A stretch of 64,000 nucleotides of DNA from Rutpela maculata (taxonomy: Eukaryota; Arthropoda; Insecta; Coleoptera; Cerambycidae), in the NCBI GenBank assembly GCA_936432065.2, contig OW386291.2, positions 12,501,821 to 12,565,820 of the forward strand. The letters are read 5' to 3'. Under the pieces are notes generated by a model. That model was not told the origin of the DNA. It ran no database searches and saw only the letters and a program-made list of their open reading frames with translations. Position 1 is the first letter of the stretch. Every line of letters starts with the position of its first letter. Positions 44,650-52,231 of the stretch are shown here, piece by piece. Position numbers and translations under genes: made by a program.

Positions 44650-45387
44650 ATGGACGGGTTAGAAAAAGAATTGCAGTACAAGCTTGTACTTATCACTCGC
44701 GACATATATGAGAGGTACATTCAAAATGCATTGAATCGGGGTAATTATCAATTAGTTCATAAAATTTTAGAAAAGATTGTTATACCGGACAAAGCTTTAT
44801 ACTGGATGGCTTTAAGAGATAGTTCTAATTTCGATTTAATGAAAAAAATATTTACGAAAAAACTTCAAAACGATATTTTTATTCAACAGTTGGAATATAT
44901 TTTCCAAAGAGAATGTATTACTCACCTTACCGTGTATCGATTACGAGAAGTAATTAACAGACATTATCCCGCCGCGAATAATAGTTATTTTAGAATTTTT
45001 TTAGAAGAATTATTAACGTGTAATGATGATTATATGTCAATTGATTTTTATTCGAAATCGTACCCGGCTAAAAATATTTCTGATAATTATAAAAGTATTG
45101 ATTGGTCGATTAATAAAGCATTTTGCGAGGCAGCTTACTTTACACAATACGAATTTCTTGAAATTTTGTTTCGAGTAATTGGTAGGAATAATATACATTT
45201 CAAATTAGATATTAATTTCAATGAAGAGCATAAGCAGCTAATAAAATGGCTGGAGGATAATATATCCAAAGGTCGCTCTGGGCAGCCGACTGGTTGGAGC
45301 TCTGGTCCAGACAGCGGGCACTGGCCATCGACTACCTTAGAAGATTATGTTAAGACGCTTGACATAGTTCGTCTACATTTTTTGTAA
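44650..45387 (+). CDS. Polinton protein of unknown function (helical, 245 aa)
   Basis: The open frame begins at a TTG at 44641; the first ATG, 44650 (MDGLEKELQYKLVLITRDIY), is used. The product is all-helical by composition, with paired stretches such as LVHKILEKIVIPDKALYWMALRDSSNFDLMKK that resemble solenoid or ankyrin-like helices but lack a clear ankyrin consensus. A low-complexity Gly/Ser/Trp segment (GRSGQPTGWSSGPDSGHWPS) lies near residues 210-230. It follows PolB by about 50 bp on the same strand, so they may share a transcript. AATAAA at about 45426 is a likely polyadenylation signal. I do not recognise the family; Polintons often carry one such lineage-specific gene beside PolB. Confidence 0.75.
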   Translation: MDGLEKELQYKLVLITRDIYERYIQNALNRGNYQLVHKILEKIVIPDKALYWMALRDSSNFDLMKKIFTKKLQNDIFIQQLEYIFQRECITHLTVYRLREVINRHYPAANNSYFRIFLEELLTCNDDYMSIDFYSKSYPAKNISDNYKSIDWSINKAFCEAAYFTQYEFLEILFRVIGRNNIHFKLDINFNEEHKQLIKWLEDNISKGRSGQPTGWSSGPDSGHWPSTTLEDYVKTLDIVRLHFL

Positions 45388-45504
45388 TTAGTATTAAAGT
45401 ATTGTAATATAAATATTTTACATTTAATAAATTAAATTATTTATAAAATGTGTGTTTTTATTTCCTAATACCTATCCTGACATGATGATCATGAGAGAGG
45501 CAGG

Positions 45505-46170
45505 TGAGACAGCTTGAACAGCTCCAACAGCTCGAACAGCTCCAACAGGTGTAACAGGTACCGTACCTGTTACACCTGTTGGAGCTGTTCGAGCTGTTGG
45601 AGCTGTTGGAGCTGTTCAAGCAGCCCATATACATATACATATACGTGTATTATATATGGTTAGTTTCAACAGCTCGAACAGCTCCAACAGCTCCAACAGC
45701 TCGAACAGGTGTAACAGGTACGGTACCTGTTACACCTGTTGGAGCTGTTGGAGCTGTTGGAGCTGTTCAAGCAGCCCATATACATATACATATACATGTA
45801 ATATATAGGGTCAGTTTCAACAGCTCGAACAGCTCCAACAGCTCCAACAGGTGTAACAGGTACCGTACCTGTTACACCTGTTGGAGCTGTTGGAGCTGTT
45901 CGAGCTGTTCAAACAGCCCATATACATATACATATACATGTATTATATAGGGTCAGTTTCAACAGCTCCAACAGGTGTAACAGGTACGGTACCTGTTACA
46001 CCTGTTGGAGCTGTTGGAGCTGTTCAAGCAGCCCATATACATATACATATACGTGTATTATATATGGTCAGTTCCAACAGCTCGAACAGCTCCAACAGCT
46101 CCAACAGGTGTAACAGGTACGGTACCTGTTACACCTGTTGGAGCTGTTGGAGCTGTTCGAGCTGTTCAGA
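45505..46170. repeat. Array of five hairpins made of AACAGCTCC/G units
   Basis: Each unit has a left arm of AACAGCTCC or AACAGCTCG 9-mers ending AACAGGTGTAACAGGTAC, a single central base, and the mirror arm GTACCTGTTACACCTGTT followed by GGAGCTGTT or CGAGCTGTT 9-mers. Centres are at 45562 (C), 45722 (G), 45864 (C), 45988 (G) and 46121 (G). Linkers share CAGCCCATATACATATACATATAC and GTGTATTATATA(T/G)GGT. The array lies between the ends of the convergent left and virion blocks. ORFs in it are 9-mer repeats translated and are not genes. Confidence 0.97.
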
Positions 46171-46348
46171 CACTTAATAAGTATGAGATGCTATCAACTC
46201 ATTGAAATAAAAAAAGATTATTAATAACATTTTTTATTAATATAAAAAAATTATAATTAAAATTGTGTAGAATTAATAAAATAATAAAAACACTGGTCTG
46301 GCTATCGGGCAGGAGGGCAGATCGTATGTTAATTAAAAAAAGAAATTT

Positions 46349-46660
46349 ATTGGTCTCGCCGGCTGACAGATCGACTTCTCCAAATCTCCGAAGAAATTCT
46401 GAGTTCAATGGAGTCTGTAACAATTTAAAAAAATATCTATAAGTATTGAGTTATACGAAACAGAAAAAATATTTTAAATACCTTTCATGATGTCGGCTAA
46501 GAGCATCAGCCGGGGCATCTCCTGTGGTGGTGGTTGCGTTACGGGGTCCTGGGGCTGAGGCAGCCCCAGGTACCTCCAGCCCTCCGGTGGGACTTGACAC
46601 ATCGAACATTGGCAAATATTGCCCGCTATCAGCTCTCTAAGCCCCGTTTGATTGTGCATC
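46349..46660 (-). CDS. Small Polinton gene, probably two exons
   Basis: From the ATG at 46660 the minus strand reads MHNQTGLRELIAGNICQCSM, then CQVPPEGW and a Pro/Gln-rich tract, and reaches a stop at 46474. But the last codons meet a donor (AAAG|GTATTT at about 46481) and a good acceptor (TTGTTACAG, about 46413) follows; splicing in phase gives DIMK-DSIELRISSEIWRSRSVSRRDQ then TAA at 46349. NICQCSMC could bind zinc. The upstream part of the open frame has no ATG in frame. It is the last gene of the leftward virion block. Function unknown; unspliced and spliced forms would differ only at the C terminus. Confidence 0.5.
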
Positions 46661-46813
46661 TTTGCAACGTCTAACTGATCACCGCGCTCTGACTCGAAGC
46701 GAGAGCTCTCCCCCCACTTCTCTCTCTCCCTCTCTGCCCCCCACCCCACTCGTCATTCATACACGCACACATGTATACAGAAATAAAAGCCAGTATGGTT
46801 AGCATAAATTTGT

Positions 46814-47314
46814 TTATTCAAAATCCTTATCTTTATTTACAATATACCACTGATATATCGAGTAGACATTCTGCCTAGAGCAGCGTAAATGATTATTAAT
46901 ATGTTTATGACAATGATATTCTAAATTATTTAACATTAAACTATTCATATTATTACAATTATATAAGTCTATAATATTATTATTATTAGACAGATAATGC
47001 TGAAGCCATCGCTTCTTTTCCAGTCCCTTGACATAAACTTTTGCTTCTCTCCCAAGTACGTGGCTGTCGATGAAGTCCTGCAGGTCGCCGTACCGGAGAT
47101 TATCATAAGGCGTGGACCATTGGAGACCGTGCACATGATCAGTTATCCAATTAATTTGCTTCTGAATATTGTGTGTAAGAAGCCCGTAACTAACGGTCGG
47201 TTTAATTATCCGATGTACACACGAGACATCGGTAATATTAAAAATTGAAATTTCTTTACATGTAAAAGCTAACTCCTTTTTATGCTGGAAGCCCTGCACG
47301 TCTATTATATACAT
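46814..47314 (-). CDS. Conserved Polinton protein, 166 aa
   Basis: Starts MYIIDVQGFQHKKELAFTCK, a pattern (acidic residue in a hydrophobic strand, then GFQ and a Lys-Glu strand) that recurs in small insect Polinton-linked proteins; later QINWITDHVHGLQW and VYVKGLEKKRWLQHYL. The C-terminal part has Cys and His residues (YHCHKHINNHLRC) that might bind metal. A nuclease-like fold is possible but no complete catalytic set can be read. Its ATG follows the capsid gene stop with one base between (TAA-T-ATG), so it is probably translated from the same mRNA by termination-reinitiation. Confidence 0.75.
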   Translation of the reverse strand: MYIIDVQGFQHKKELAFTCKEISIFNITDVSCVHRIIKPTVSYGLLTHNIQKQINWITDHVHGLQWSTPYDNLRYGDLQDFIDSHVLGREAKVYVKGLEKKRWLQHYLSNNNNIIDLYNCNNMNSLMLNNLEYHCHKHINNHLRCSRQNVYSIYQWYIVNKDKDFE

Positions 47315-47315
47315 A

Positions 47316-48527
47316 TTAGTATGGACGAACTATACTGGTTAAAGGATTGTAATAAATCAATCTATCATGAATTATAAGACAATATGCAGCAGTGTCTTTC
47401 GGAATATTTTTATTAGTGCTAAATTCCAGCCTAATGTCCACTGCACTCGACTTTACAACCTCATTCTGACACGAACAGTCGATAACTACCAGAGGAGCTT
47501 TAGTTTTAAATTTATATTTAGTAAGCAGAGGTTCATTTTCTTTTTCATAATAAGATTTCTGAAATTGACAGAACATTTCATACAGAGTAGCACAGAAATT
47601 CTTCTCAAAATTAATATTCAAGTTATCATAGGGATATGATTCCGAATTTAAAAAAAGTTTAAAATTAGTCAACTCGCAGTGATCAAATTCACTCATACGT
47701 TTAGCGACTGCATTTTTACGACCCGTTTGAAGGCCGAAAATAATATATCGCGGTGTCTCTAACTGAAACGAAGTTTTAATATTCCAAGTATGCGTCTGCG
47801 ATTCCATCAGCATGGGGTATTCATGTAATTCCCAGCTTCTAAACGGTACAGGCAAATCGATATTCCTCTCTAGATATTTCATTAATTTTAATCGCTCAAC
47901 GTCAGATACAGTCACGTGTGGTACACGCCATTGAACGATTTCCAATTCTACTTTAATCTTTTCATCGGCTACAAGATTTATGATTGCGTTTGTATCAATA
48001 CTACTGCGAACGAGTACCAGCTCTTGACGGACATTTAAAATAATTCTTTCAAAGGTCTCTGCGAACCCCAGACATATTTTCAAAGGTATACATGCGTCAA
48101 AGTAACCGTTCTCGTCTGCAAAATTATTATCCACATCAGTCCACCCAGCATTTTCTAAGTGATTCGCGTCATTCGGAGTGAATGATGCATATCCCTTCAT
48201 AACAGTCGCGAGGCCTGGATTTCTACTGCTGTCCACAATTTTACCGCTCACTTCGTATCGTATCTCGTCAAACAGATACAATAACCCCATTTTATCAAAG
48301 ACCGCTGTGTTCGAAACCGTACCATCCTCTTTAAGTAACCGGCCCCGCATATACAGCGAACTAGCATACGGCGCAGTATACACATCCTGCTGCTGAATGG
48401 GTATACGAATTTCGTCGTTATTATTTAAATTTCTGATTGAATATGGTCCATGACTATGATTTTCAAAATTAGTTATCGCGGTTTCAAACGTAGGCTTCTC
48501 AAACACGTTTAAAATATTCGGATTCAT
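47316..48527 (-). CDS. MCP: Major capsid protein, double jelly-roll
   Basis: 403 aa. Matches the insect double jelly-roll-like family of Polinton capsid proteins: N-terminal FEKPTFETAITNFENHSHGPY and NNNDEIRIPIQQQDVYTAPY, with alternating beta-strand composition throughout and a central joint near WRVPHVTVSDVERLKLMKYL. The final strands LVVIDCSCQNEVVKSSAVDI and RLEFSTNKNIPKDTAAYCLI are typical of the second jelly roll. Trimers of such proteins build icosahedral shells. ATG at 48527. The upstream region holds CTAAAAATAGACG, a weak TATA, and the TTACAGGTGA motif. It lies between the penton-like gene and the 166-aa gene. Confidence 0.88.
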   Translation of the reverse strand: MNPNILNVFEKPTFETAITNFENHSHGPYSIRNLNNNDEIRIPIQQQDVYTAPYASSLYMRGRLLKEDGTVSNTAVFDKMGLLYLFDEIRYEVSGKIVDSSRNPGLATVMKGYASFTPNDANHLENAGWTDVDNNFADENGYFDACIPLKICLGFAETFERIILNVRQELVLVRSSIDTNAIINLVADEKIKVELEIVQWRVPHVTVSDVERLKLMKYLERNIDLPVPFRSWELHEYPMLMESQTHTWNIKTSFQLETPRYIIFGLQTGRKNAVAKRMSEFDHCELTNFKLFLNSESYPYDNLNINFEKNFCATLYEMFCQFQKSYYEKENEPLLTKYKFKTKAPLVVIDCSCQNEVVKSSAVDIRLEFSTNKNIPKDTAAYCLIIHDRLIYYNPLTSIVRPY

Positions 48528-48647
48528 ATTAGCACTTTGTAACCGAGAGAGTAAAGAAAACGTCTATTTTTAGATGTTAACACCTTGAAGGTTACAGGTG
48601 AACTGTTTCGAGCGCGAGCAGGTGTTCCTTTTAAACTATTTCGGAAA

Positions 48648-49349
48648 CTAAGACCCATTCTTCTTCAAGTGCAGTCTTACCGTGATGACCTCGCCACGGA
48701 AATTAACAAGATCACCGTCTTGATCGACTATCTTAATTGATATGTTATCTATATGCCTCTTATTAATCGGTAGGTAAATTGCATTAGCGGGACACTCTAT
48801 TATTTTATAGCCGGGAGGCACGCTAGGAAAAAATTCATGAATAATGTGTACAGATCTATCATTCATGTAACTGCCCGTGATGAGATTACACTCCACGCAT
48901 ATAGCGTTTACTTTTTGAATTTTTGCCGGGAAATCAGATATATGTTTCTCGAGCGGTTTTAGACGACTAGATGTAAATCCTAACAAACTGCCAATACCGC
49001 CGGCCTTTTCAAAATTTATCATCTTATTGGATTTTATTTCCACTTTTAACGTATTTTTATTGGATACTATAGAAATATGACCATCGTTACCATGATTCTG
49101 AATAAAATGCTTTCTTACGTAATTATTTATATCTTCTATTTCATACGAGCCCTCCGGAATTTTTATAAACTTATCGTCTGTATCATAATATATATGATTA
49201 TTTGTAGCGTCTATGTTCGGTATGGAGTTATACGCCTCGAAATTTATTAAAGCAAGCGAATATTCAGCGCCGTCTTCAAGGTCTATGGGTGGGGAAAAGT
49301 GCGCGGTTAAATTAGATGATTTGCCGGATAATGTAAACGTACAAGACAT
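48648..49349 (-). CDS. Penton-like minor capsid protein
   Basis: 233 aa. Reads MSCTFTLSGKSSNLTAHFSP, PIDLEDGAEYSLALINFEAY and PEGSYEIEDINNYVRKHF, followed by a GFTSSRLKPLEKHISDFPAK and HIIHEFFPSVPPGYKIIECP. This pattern (beta sandwich with a YEI-INNY helix element) is conserved among Polinton minor capsid proteins that form the five-fold vertices. ATG at 49349. It lies 38 bp after the protease stop, on the same strand. Confidence 0.85.
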   Translation of the reverse strand: MSCTFTLSGKSSNLTAHFSPPIDLEDGAEYSLALINFEAYNSIPNIDATNNHIYYDTDDKFIKIPEGSYEIEDINNYVRKHFIQNHGNDGHISIVSNKNTLKVEIKSNKMINFEKAGGIGSLLGFTSSRLKPLEKHISDFPAKIQKVNAICVECNLITGSYMNDRSVHIIHEFFPSVPPGYKIIECPANAIYLPINKRHIDNISIKIVDQDGDLVNFRGEVITVRLHLKKNGS

Positions 49350-49387
49350 GTTGCGGCTTCAAGGTTAGCTCTGAGAATGAACGTGAC

Positions 49388-49753
49388 TTAAAAGCATGAC
49401 GCATTATATAGAAATTGTAAACACAGATGTCCACAATTTACTGTGTCATAAGACTGATACTGCTTGTGATTGTATTCAATAGAACAATTTAAATATTTTA
49501 TTAATTCGAGAGGAGGCTGTAAATTACCAAAACTATCATAATAAACGGCTTTCGAACCGTTCTTAAAGTATGCAGTCCAATGAGTACCATTACCGCTATC
49601 ACTATCCAAGTTCACAATGCCCGTCTCAATTTTATGTACGCGTTTAGGTAGTCGGTCTCGCATAAATATTCCTCGAAAATTAGGTATATTTAACATCTTA
49701 ACATATTTTTTCAGATCCACGTCGGTGAGCGCTCGATTTGGTAATTTTACTAG
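49388..49753 (-). CDS. PRO: Adenain/Ulp1-type capsid maturation protease, no AUG at its natural start
   Basis: Cysteine protease: GTHWTAY (catalytic His), YYDSFG (Asp) and NCGHLCLQFL (Cys nucleophile) in the order of adenovirus protease and Ulp1 enzymes. Family-like sequence begins upstream of any ATG: after the TGA at 49754-49756 the same frame reads LVKLPNRALTDVDLKKYVK, then the first ATG at 49696 (MLNIPNFRGIFMRD). The LT-x-x-DL-x-x-Y part is normally present in these proteases, so translation must begin upstream or at a non-AUG codon. The preceding PLA2-like ORF is in the same frame and its stop is UGA-CUAG, so a readthrough fusion is the simplest reading. Length from the TGA is 121 aa, at the short end for the family. 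Confidence 0.88.
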   Translation of the reverse strand, partial: LVKLPNRALTDVDLKKYVKMLNIPNFRGIFMRDRLPKRVHKIETGIVNLDSDSGNGTHWTAYFKNGSKAVYYDSFGNLQPPLELIKYLNCSIEYNHKQYQSYDTVNCGHLCLQFLYNASCF

Positions 49754-49756
49754 TCA
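49751..49756 (-). promoter_or_regulatory. Candidate stop-codon readthrough site UGA CUA (G)
   Basis: Minus strand AAG TGA CTA GTA AAA: the PLA2 stop followed by CUAG, the context with the highest documented UGA readthrough in alphaviruses and in several animal genes. The downstream frame is the protease. Confidence 0.6.
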
Positions 49757-50497
49757 CTTGCTGTTGGTGTTTTTATTCATGTATAGTCCAAGTCCCGTTC
49801 GATAGGGACGAAGATAGAGTCCCTTACCTAGGGCGATACTCTCCATAGCCTGATTGTGACGTTTAGATTCTTTAAGCTGGGAGGCTGCCGCCTGAGAATC
49901 TCTTACAGCTTTCGCTATACCTGCAGATCCGCCGGCTAGCGCTCCCAGAGCACTAAGTCCGGCAAATATTGGTATTAGCGGTAGAACGCCACCCGTCTTC
50001 GGTATAGGAATAACGCGAGCAGCCATCGGTGATATTTTTTTATCTTTTTTAATACGCTGTACTGCACGAGAGGCCTTTTTAATAGCATCCCCGACAGAGG
50101 GAGCTCCACGTACTAGTTTACGAATTTTATTGGATATTTTTTTAAACGTCATCGTACCGCCACATTTTCTTTTTTTACATCCCAAGCCTAATTTAACTTT
50201 AGCACTCATGATGCCTGCTACACCGGCTGCTGCCGCTCTTTCTCCGATGGACGAATCCCTAGCAAATACACGCTTCAGAGCACGTTTTGCCAATTCTTTA
50301 TCGGCAATATGCCGTCCTTTCACATCATTGACTTTAGAATATTGTATGTCGTGGTCACGACACGCCTCATCTAGACCATTAATTCCGCGATCTCCTCGCG
50401 CCAGTCTTTTTTCTAATTTAGTACCCGGGCCGCAGAAACGATAGCCAGGGATATGGGCTTCGAAAGGTAATTTATTTATGAGAGCGTTTACAGCCAT
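49754..50497 (-). CDS. PLA2-like virion protein (parvovirus-type phospholipase motif)
   Basis: 247 aa. N-terminal YRFCGPGT (calcium loop, residues 19-26) and LDEACRDHDIQYSK (catalytic His49-Asp50), the phospholipase A2 signature used by parvoviruses for membrane crossing and found in Polinton-linked insect proteins. Then an Ala-rich segment, a basic region (KKRKCGGTMTFKKISNKIRK, nuclear-localisation or DNA-binding-like), a hydrophobic stretch (LPLIPIFAGLSALGALAGG, about 170-190) and a C-terminal tail with GLYLRPY and GLGLYM. It could act in virion entry, by analogy. It ends with TGA directly before CTAG. The promoter has TATAAATA at about 50552-50560 (minus). It is the first gene of the leftward block. 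Confidence 0.85.
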   Translation of the reverse strand: MAVNALINKLPFEAHIPGYRFCGPGTKLEKRLARGDRGINGLDEACRDHDIQYSKVNDVKGRHIADKELAKRALKRVFARDSSIGERAAAAGVAGIMSAKVKLGLGCKKRKCGGTMTFKKISNKIRKLVRGAPSVGDAIKKASRAVQRIKKDKKISPMAARVIPIPKTGGVLPLIPIFAGLSALGALAGGSAGIAKAVRDSQAAASQLKESKRHNQAMESIALGKGLYLRPYRTGLGLYMNKNTNSK

Positions 50498-50593
50498 GTT
50501 ACCTCTATCGCATGTAATAGTAGACTGAGGTGTTACAGGTGATCGAAAGCTATTTATACTTAAACTCCTGGTGGAAATACCTCAGTGTCAATC
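50498..50593. promoter_or_regulatory. Divergent promoter between PLA2-like and ATPase genes
   Basis: A 96-bp gap between two outward genes. TATAAATA on the minus strand (about 50552-50560) lies about 55 bp before the PLA2 ATG. GTTACAGGTGA at about 50533 also occurs upstream of the capsid gene (about 48591), and the related CAGGTGTAAC occurs in every hairpin of the array. Confidence 0.5.
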
Positions 50594-51274
50594 ATGCGTT
50601 TCATCAAGACAGGTAACAGTCTGAAAATCGATAATCTCGATTTCGATAGTCATGTGAAAAAAGATAGTAGACATGGTCCTCTGTTACCCGACAGCATCAG
50701 GTGTATCATTTGCGGACCTTCAAATTGTGGGAAAACAAACATCGTGATAAGCCTGCTGACTCATCCACACGGCTTGCGTTTCAAGAATGTTTACGTCTAC
50801 TCGAAATCTCTCTACCAGCCTAAATATGAATATCTTAGAAAAGTACTCGGCTCGATCGTGGGATATCATGAATTCAAGGATAGCGATGTAATAATGACGC
50901 CTGCGCAAGCTAAAATTAATTCCATTTTTATATTTGATGACGTAGCTTGCGACAATCAAAGTGTGATGCGTGACTACTTTAGCATGGGACGGCATAAACA
51001 GATAGACAGCTTCTATCTCTGTCAGACCTATACTCGCATTCCAAAACATCTGATAAGAGACAATGCAAATTTACTGATATTATTCAAGCAGGATGACATG
51101 AATTTTAGACATGTATATTCCGATCACGTTAATACCGATATGAGCTTTGAGGATTTCAAACATATGTGCTCGTTATGCTGGAAAGATAAATACGGATTCC
51201 TAGTGATAGATAAAGATAGCGATATTAAACATGGCCGATACAGAAAGGGGTTTGACGAGTATATATACCTGTGA
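50594..51274 (+). CDS. ATP: Genome-packaging ATPase (FtsK/HerA, A32 type)
   Basis: 226 aa from the ATG at 50594 (the open frame starts 9 bp earlier at a GTG). Walker A CGPSNCGKTN (Gly41-Thr48 of the GxxxxGKT box), Walker B NSIFIFDDV (about 110-118), and the sensor-like FYLCQTYTRIPKHLIRDNAN. Ring ATPases of this family pump the genome into the preformed capsid. First gene of the right-hand rightward block, divergent from the PLA2 gene. Length is usual for Polintons. Confidence 0.95.
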   Translation: MRFIKTGNSLKIDNLDFDSHVKKDSRHGPLLPDSIRCIICGPSNCGKTNIVISLLTHPHGLRFKNVYVYSKSLYQPKYEYLRKVLGSIVGYHEFKDSDVIMTPAQAKINSIFIFDDVACDNQSVMRDYFSMGRHKQIDSFYLCQTYTRIPKHLIRDNANLLILFKQDDMNFRHVYSDHVNTDMSFEDFKHMCSLCWKDKYGFLVIDKDSDIKHGRYRKGFDEYIYL

Positions 51275-51305
51275 TTTTACTATCTCAATCAGTTGATAAT
51301 TACAC

Positions 51306-52196
51306 ATGTTATCTGACGCACCTGTCGACATGGACATTACTAATAAAATTATCGAAGCTCGGAAAGCCGTAAAGCGCAAATTAGAGGCACTCAAAATGCA
51401 CGATCTGCAAATCGAAAAGTCTTTTGCCCCAATCACCGCACCTTTACATTCAATAGCTAAACATATCAAGCTTGAGACGGACGAGAATTTAAACATTAAG
51501 AAAAAGTCTGAACCCTCAGAGGATGAAAAAAATATTAATATTACACCGTCACCGTCGATTGTCGACTCTGAAGAAGGCGACCAGTCAGATGAGAAGTATC
51601 TTGAGAAATTTAGCGATCTGCCTAAAACGTATATATCTGAGATGATGCATGATACTGAAAATACACATGATTTTCGATATGGTGTACGATATAATCCCGA
51701 AGAAGATAAATATTATATTGGAAATTCTGTCATTCAGTTTGACGGTGACAATTTAATAATAAATAATAAAGAGTATCAGGGCACTCGCGGTCTTTATGAA
51801 TTACTATTTAAAAAACGTTCGCATCACTATAACTATGATGATAAGAAACAGTACATTGATATTGTAAAAAGGACTAGCGCACATAAGAGAAATTATGATT
51901 CTGAAAAGCAAAAGTCTGGTAGTAAGAGCTGGAAGTACCTGCATATTATTAAACCGATGCTTTACGCTCGCGAACCTCGGCAACGTGCTCCTGGTAAAGT
52001 AAAAGGCGGCGAATTAATGATGCAAGTCACCGATAATGCTATTGATTACGTATATTGGGACGATCCTAATGAACTCGTCGATCGTCTTAGGCTTTTGATA
52101 GCTTCACAGGAGGCAGGCAATTCAAGTCATACGAATGAAATAAATAGAATTTTAGAGGAACTATTAGAAAGTAAAATAATCGAACCGCTGGATTAA
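51306..52196 (+). CDS. DUF8207-type Polinton protein
   Basis: 296 aa. N-terminal 100 residues are charged, with a helical start (IIEARKAVKRKLEALK) and an acidic disordered stretch (SEPSEDEKN..., SIVDSEEGDQSDEKYLE). The C-terminal domain FRYGVRYNPEEDKYYIGNS, YQGTRGLYELLFKKR and VDYVYWDDPNELVDRLRLLI/ASQEAGN matches the insect Polinton family labelled DUF8207. Function unknown; its place between the ATPase and integrase, 31 bp and 35 bp from them, suggests one transcription unit. Confidence 0.85.
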   Translation: MLSDAPVDMDITNKIIEARKAVKRKLEALKMHDLQIEKSFAPITAPLHSIAKHIKLETDENLNIKKKSEPSEDEKNINITPSPSIVDSEEGDQSDEKYLEKFSDLPKTYISEMMHDTENTHDFRYGVRYNPEEDKYYIGNSVIQFDGDNLIINNKEYQGTRGLYELLFKKRSHHYNYDDKKQYIDIVKRTSAHKRNYDSEKQKSGSKSWKYLHIIKPMLYAREPRQRAPGKVKGGELMMQVTDNAIDYVYWDDPNELVDRLRLLIASQEAGNSSHTNEINRILEELLESKIIEPLD

Positions 52197-52231
52197 TTTA
52201 ACAGTACGTAAATTATTGTTGAACTGTAAAC

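Noticed and set aside
45579..46205. Several overlapping ORFs in the hairpin array (Glu-Leu-Leu, Gly-Ala-Val or Asn-Ser-Ser repeats)
   Set aside because: They follow from the 9-bp unit, which is open in many frames on both strands; the arms are palindromic.
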